Of a stretch of DNA of 5,162 bases, positions 4,038-5,162 are shown one piece after another. Origin of the DNA: Verrucomicrobiota bacterium. GTDB lineage: Bacteria > Verrucomicrobiota > Verrucomicrobiia > Limisphaerales > J093. The stretch is taken from positions 1-5,162 of the forward strand of contig RFJD01000183.1 in the NCBI GenBank assembly GCA_003695015.1, read 5' to 3'. Below the pieces are notes generated by a model. The model was not told where the DNA came from and did no database searches. It saw only the letters and a program-made list of their open reading frames with translations. The position numbers and the translations under genes are program-made. Position 1 is the stretch's first letter. Every line of letters begins with the position of its first letter.

Positions 4038-5162
4038 TCACGGTCCCCCTCCCGGACCGGGCGCCGCCACCGCCCCCGTGCGCAACAGATCCTGAAAAGC
4101 CTTCATCGAGCGCAGAGGCCGGAAGCGCGCGTCAGTGGCCGCCAAGGCGCGGAGATCAACCTGGTTGGTGGTCGTCGCCCGCCGCTGGTCGTTGACCCGG
4201 AAACAGGCCTCGAGCGAGGCCAGGGCGTTGGAATACTGGCCCAAGGCCACCTGGGCGCCCGCCAGGTCGTACCACAGCTCCGGCGTCTGGGGCATGAGGG
4301 TCACCAGCCGGCGCAAGGCGCTTTCGGCGCGGCCGTACTGGCCGAGCTGAACATAGGACTCGGCCACCGCCATCAGAACTTCCGGAGCGGTCTCCGGCCG
4401 GCTCACCACCTCGTCCAAGATGCGAAACGCGTCGTTGGTGCGTCCCAAGGTGGCATAGGCGGAGACCAACGTCAGGGCCACCTGAACATTGGTCGGGTTC
4501 TGCCGATAGGCGTCTTCGTACTGTTGCAGGAGCTGGGTGGCCTCGGTGGCGTTGCCCAGTCCGCGTTGGAAGCCCTGCAACTGCTCGATCACACTCCGCA
4601 GGTACTCGCTCTCGACGTCGAACCGGTAGGCCGTCTGGGCCACCAGAAGCGCATCCTGCATGCGGTTCATCAAGGCGAGCAACTGGACGTAACGGGCGAC
4701 GCTCTCGGGGCTGTAGGGGCAGAAGGCAAAGGCCTGTTTGCAGGCGAACTCCGCCTCCTTCAACAACCGGGCCCGCTCGGTGGCGTTGGTGGTGTTGCGC
4801 AGCCGCCAGTCGTAAAGCCCCGCGATCGAGCCCCGCAGTTTGGCGAAGCTTTTCTGGGCGTCGCTGTCCCGCACGAACGCGGGGTCTCCGGTGAAGCCGC
4901 GCAGGTCGCCCTGCCGGTAAACCCGTTCGACGAACTCGCAGACCTCCTTGACCGGCGTGTCGTAGGTGATCCAGTTGCCGCACAACCGCGCCGAGTAGCG
5001 GCTCCAGAACTCGTGGTCGCGCCGCAGGTCCTCCTCGGTCAGCTCCTTCACCGGTTCCCGCTCGACCTTCATGATGATGCCGTATGGCCGGAGGTGGGGG
5101 TACATCCAGTCCAGCGGGAAGCTTTCCTCCACGTAGAATTCATGGTCCGGGTTCCGATCGAA
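4038..5162 (-). CDS. DUF2723-type (TMEM260-like) protein, C-terminal region with TPR repeats (5' truncated by window edge)
   Basis: The frame is open to the right edge and ends at the TGA at 4040-4038, leaving 374 visible residues. The GTG at 5132 is not the start, since the codons before it continue the conserved block NPDHEFYVEESFPLDWMYP (4-22), then LRPYGIIMK (24-32). That block resembles the segment after the membrane domain of DUF2723 proteins in Verrucomicrobiota and Bacteroidota. Family knowledge: the animal relative TMEM260 is a protein O-mannosyltransferase, so glycan transfer at the membrane is a possible role, but the catalytic multi-pass N-terminus lies outside the window. The rest is helical. 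At least three clear TPRs occupy about 222-255, 256-290 and 291-324, with signatures such as AYATLGRTNDA, YVQLGQYGRAE and AQVALGQYSNA. Weaker helical pairs precede them (about 150-220). The tail is Gly/Pro-rich (GPGGGP). It is upstream of the kinase gene on the same strand, 102 bp away. If DUF2723 membership is wrong, it is still a TPR protein. Confidence 0.75.
   Translation of the reverse strand, partial: FDRNPDHEFYVEESFPLDWMYPHLRPYGIIMKVEREPVKELTEEDLRRDHEFWSRYSARLCGNWITYDTPVKEVCEFVERVYRQGDLRGFTGDPAFVRDSDAQKSFAKLRGSIAGLYDWRLRNTTNATERARLLKEAEFACKQAFAFCPYSPESVARYVQLLALMNRMQDALLVAQTAYRFDVESEYLRSVIEQLQGFQRGLGNATEATQLLQQYEDAYRQNPTNVQVALTLVSAYATLGRTNDAFRILDEVVSRPETAPEVLMAVAESYVQLGQYGRAESALRRLVTLMPQTPELWYDLAGAQVALGQYSNALASLEACFRVNDQRRATTTNQVDLRALAATDARFRPLRSMKAFQDLLRTGAVAAPGPGGGP
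4041..4059. terminator. Stem-loop in the last codons of the DUF2723/TPR gene
   Basis: CGGTCC (4041-4046) and GGACCG (4054-4059) form a perfect 6-bp stem with a 7-base loop. It directly abuts the stop codon at 4038-4040 and encodes part of the Gly/Pro tail. There is no T-tract. It may slow or stop transcription before the kinase gene or protect the mRNA 3' end. It may also simply reflect GC-rich tail codons. Confidence 0.25.

Noticed and set aside
4156..4983. Alternative minus-strand frame of 275 codons inside the TPR gene
   Set aside because: Its Arg/Gly/Pro-rich translation lacks TPR periodicity or any motif, whereas the overlapping frame shows clear TPRs and the DUF2723-like block.
1..5162. 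CRISPR arrays, tRNA or rRNA genes, insertion sequences, riboswitches
   Set aside because: I read for regularly spaced repeats, tRNA-like cloverleaf ends, transposase motifs and long conserved leaders and found none; all gaps between genes are under 200 bp.

Overview
The window is high-GC bacterial DNA, densely coded, with six protein genes on both strands. No RNA gene, mobile element or CRISPR array was seen. The best guess for the source is a Verrucomicrobiota bacterium, perhaps of the Limisphaerales/Pedosphaera type. This rests on the gene mix: a bacterial-type Gfo/Idh/MocA oxidoreductase, a stand-alone RfaE2-type nucleotidyltransferase, a eukaryotic-like protein kinase, and a DUF2723-type protein with C-terminal TPRs. 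The assignment is inference from family resemblance, not a database result.

Layout. At the left edge (2-646, +) is the C-terminal part of a Gfo/Idh/MocA-family oxidoreductase. It converges, with a 14-nt gap, on holA (661-1887, -), the DNA polymerase III delta subunit. Upstream of holA in the same direction, 16 nt away, lies a DUF151 'bifunctional nuclease' gene (1904-2371, -), so the two probably share a transcript. A 188-bp GC-rich divergent region separates them from an rfaE2-like adenylyltransferase gene (2560-3087, +). That gene runs tail-to-tail into a protein kinase-like gene (3078-3935, -), and their ends overlap by 10 nt. About 100 bp upstream of the kinase ends a large gene that is cut by the right edge (4038-5162, -). 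Its visible part is the C-terminal end of what looks like a DUF2723 membrane glycosyltransferase-like protein with TPR repeats.

How they fit together. The left and centre genes are housekeeping or metabolic. RfaE2 (activated heptose for surface polysaccharide) and the DUF2723/TPR protein (possibly envelope glycosylation) share a cell-envelope theme, and the kinase sits between them. A functional link is only a suggestion.

The most unusual item is the kinase-like protein. It has a complete kinase fold signature but non-standard residues at the glycine loop, the beta3 lysine, the alphaC glutamate, the HRD arginine and the DFG glycine. The second recurring pattern is GC-rich inverted repeats placed at or inside the 3' ends of genes, at both convergent junctions and at the end of the DUF2723 gene. 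None has a T-tract. None of the four visible start codons has a recognisable Shine-Dalgarno sequence.
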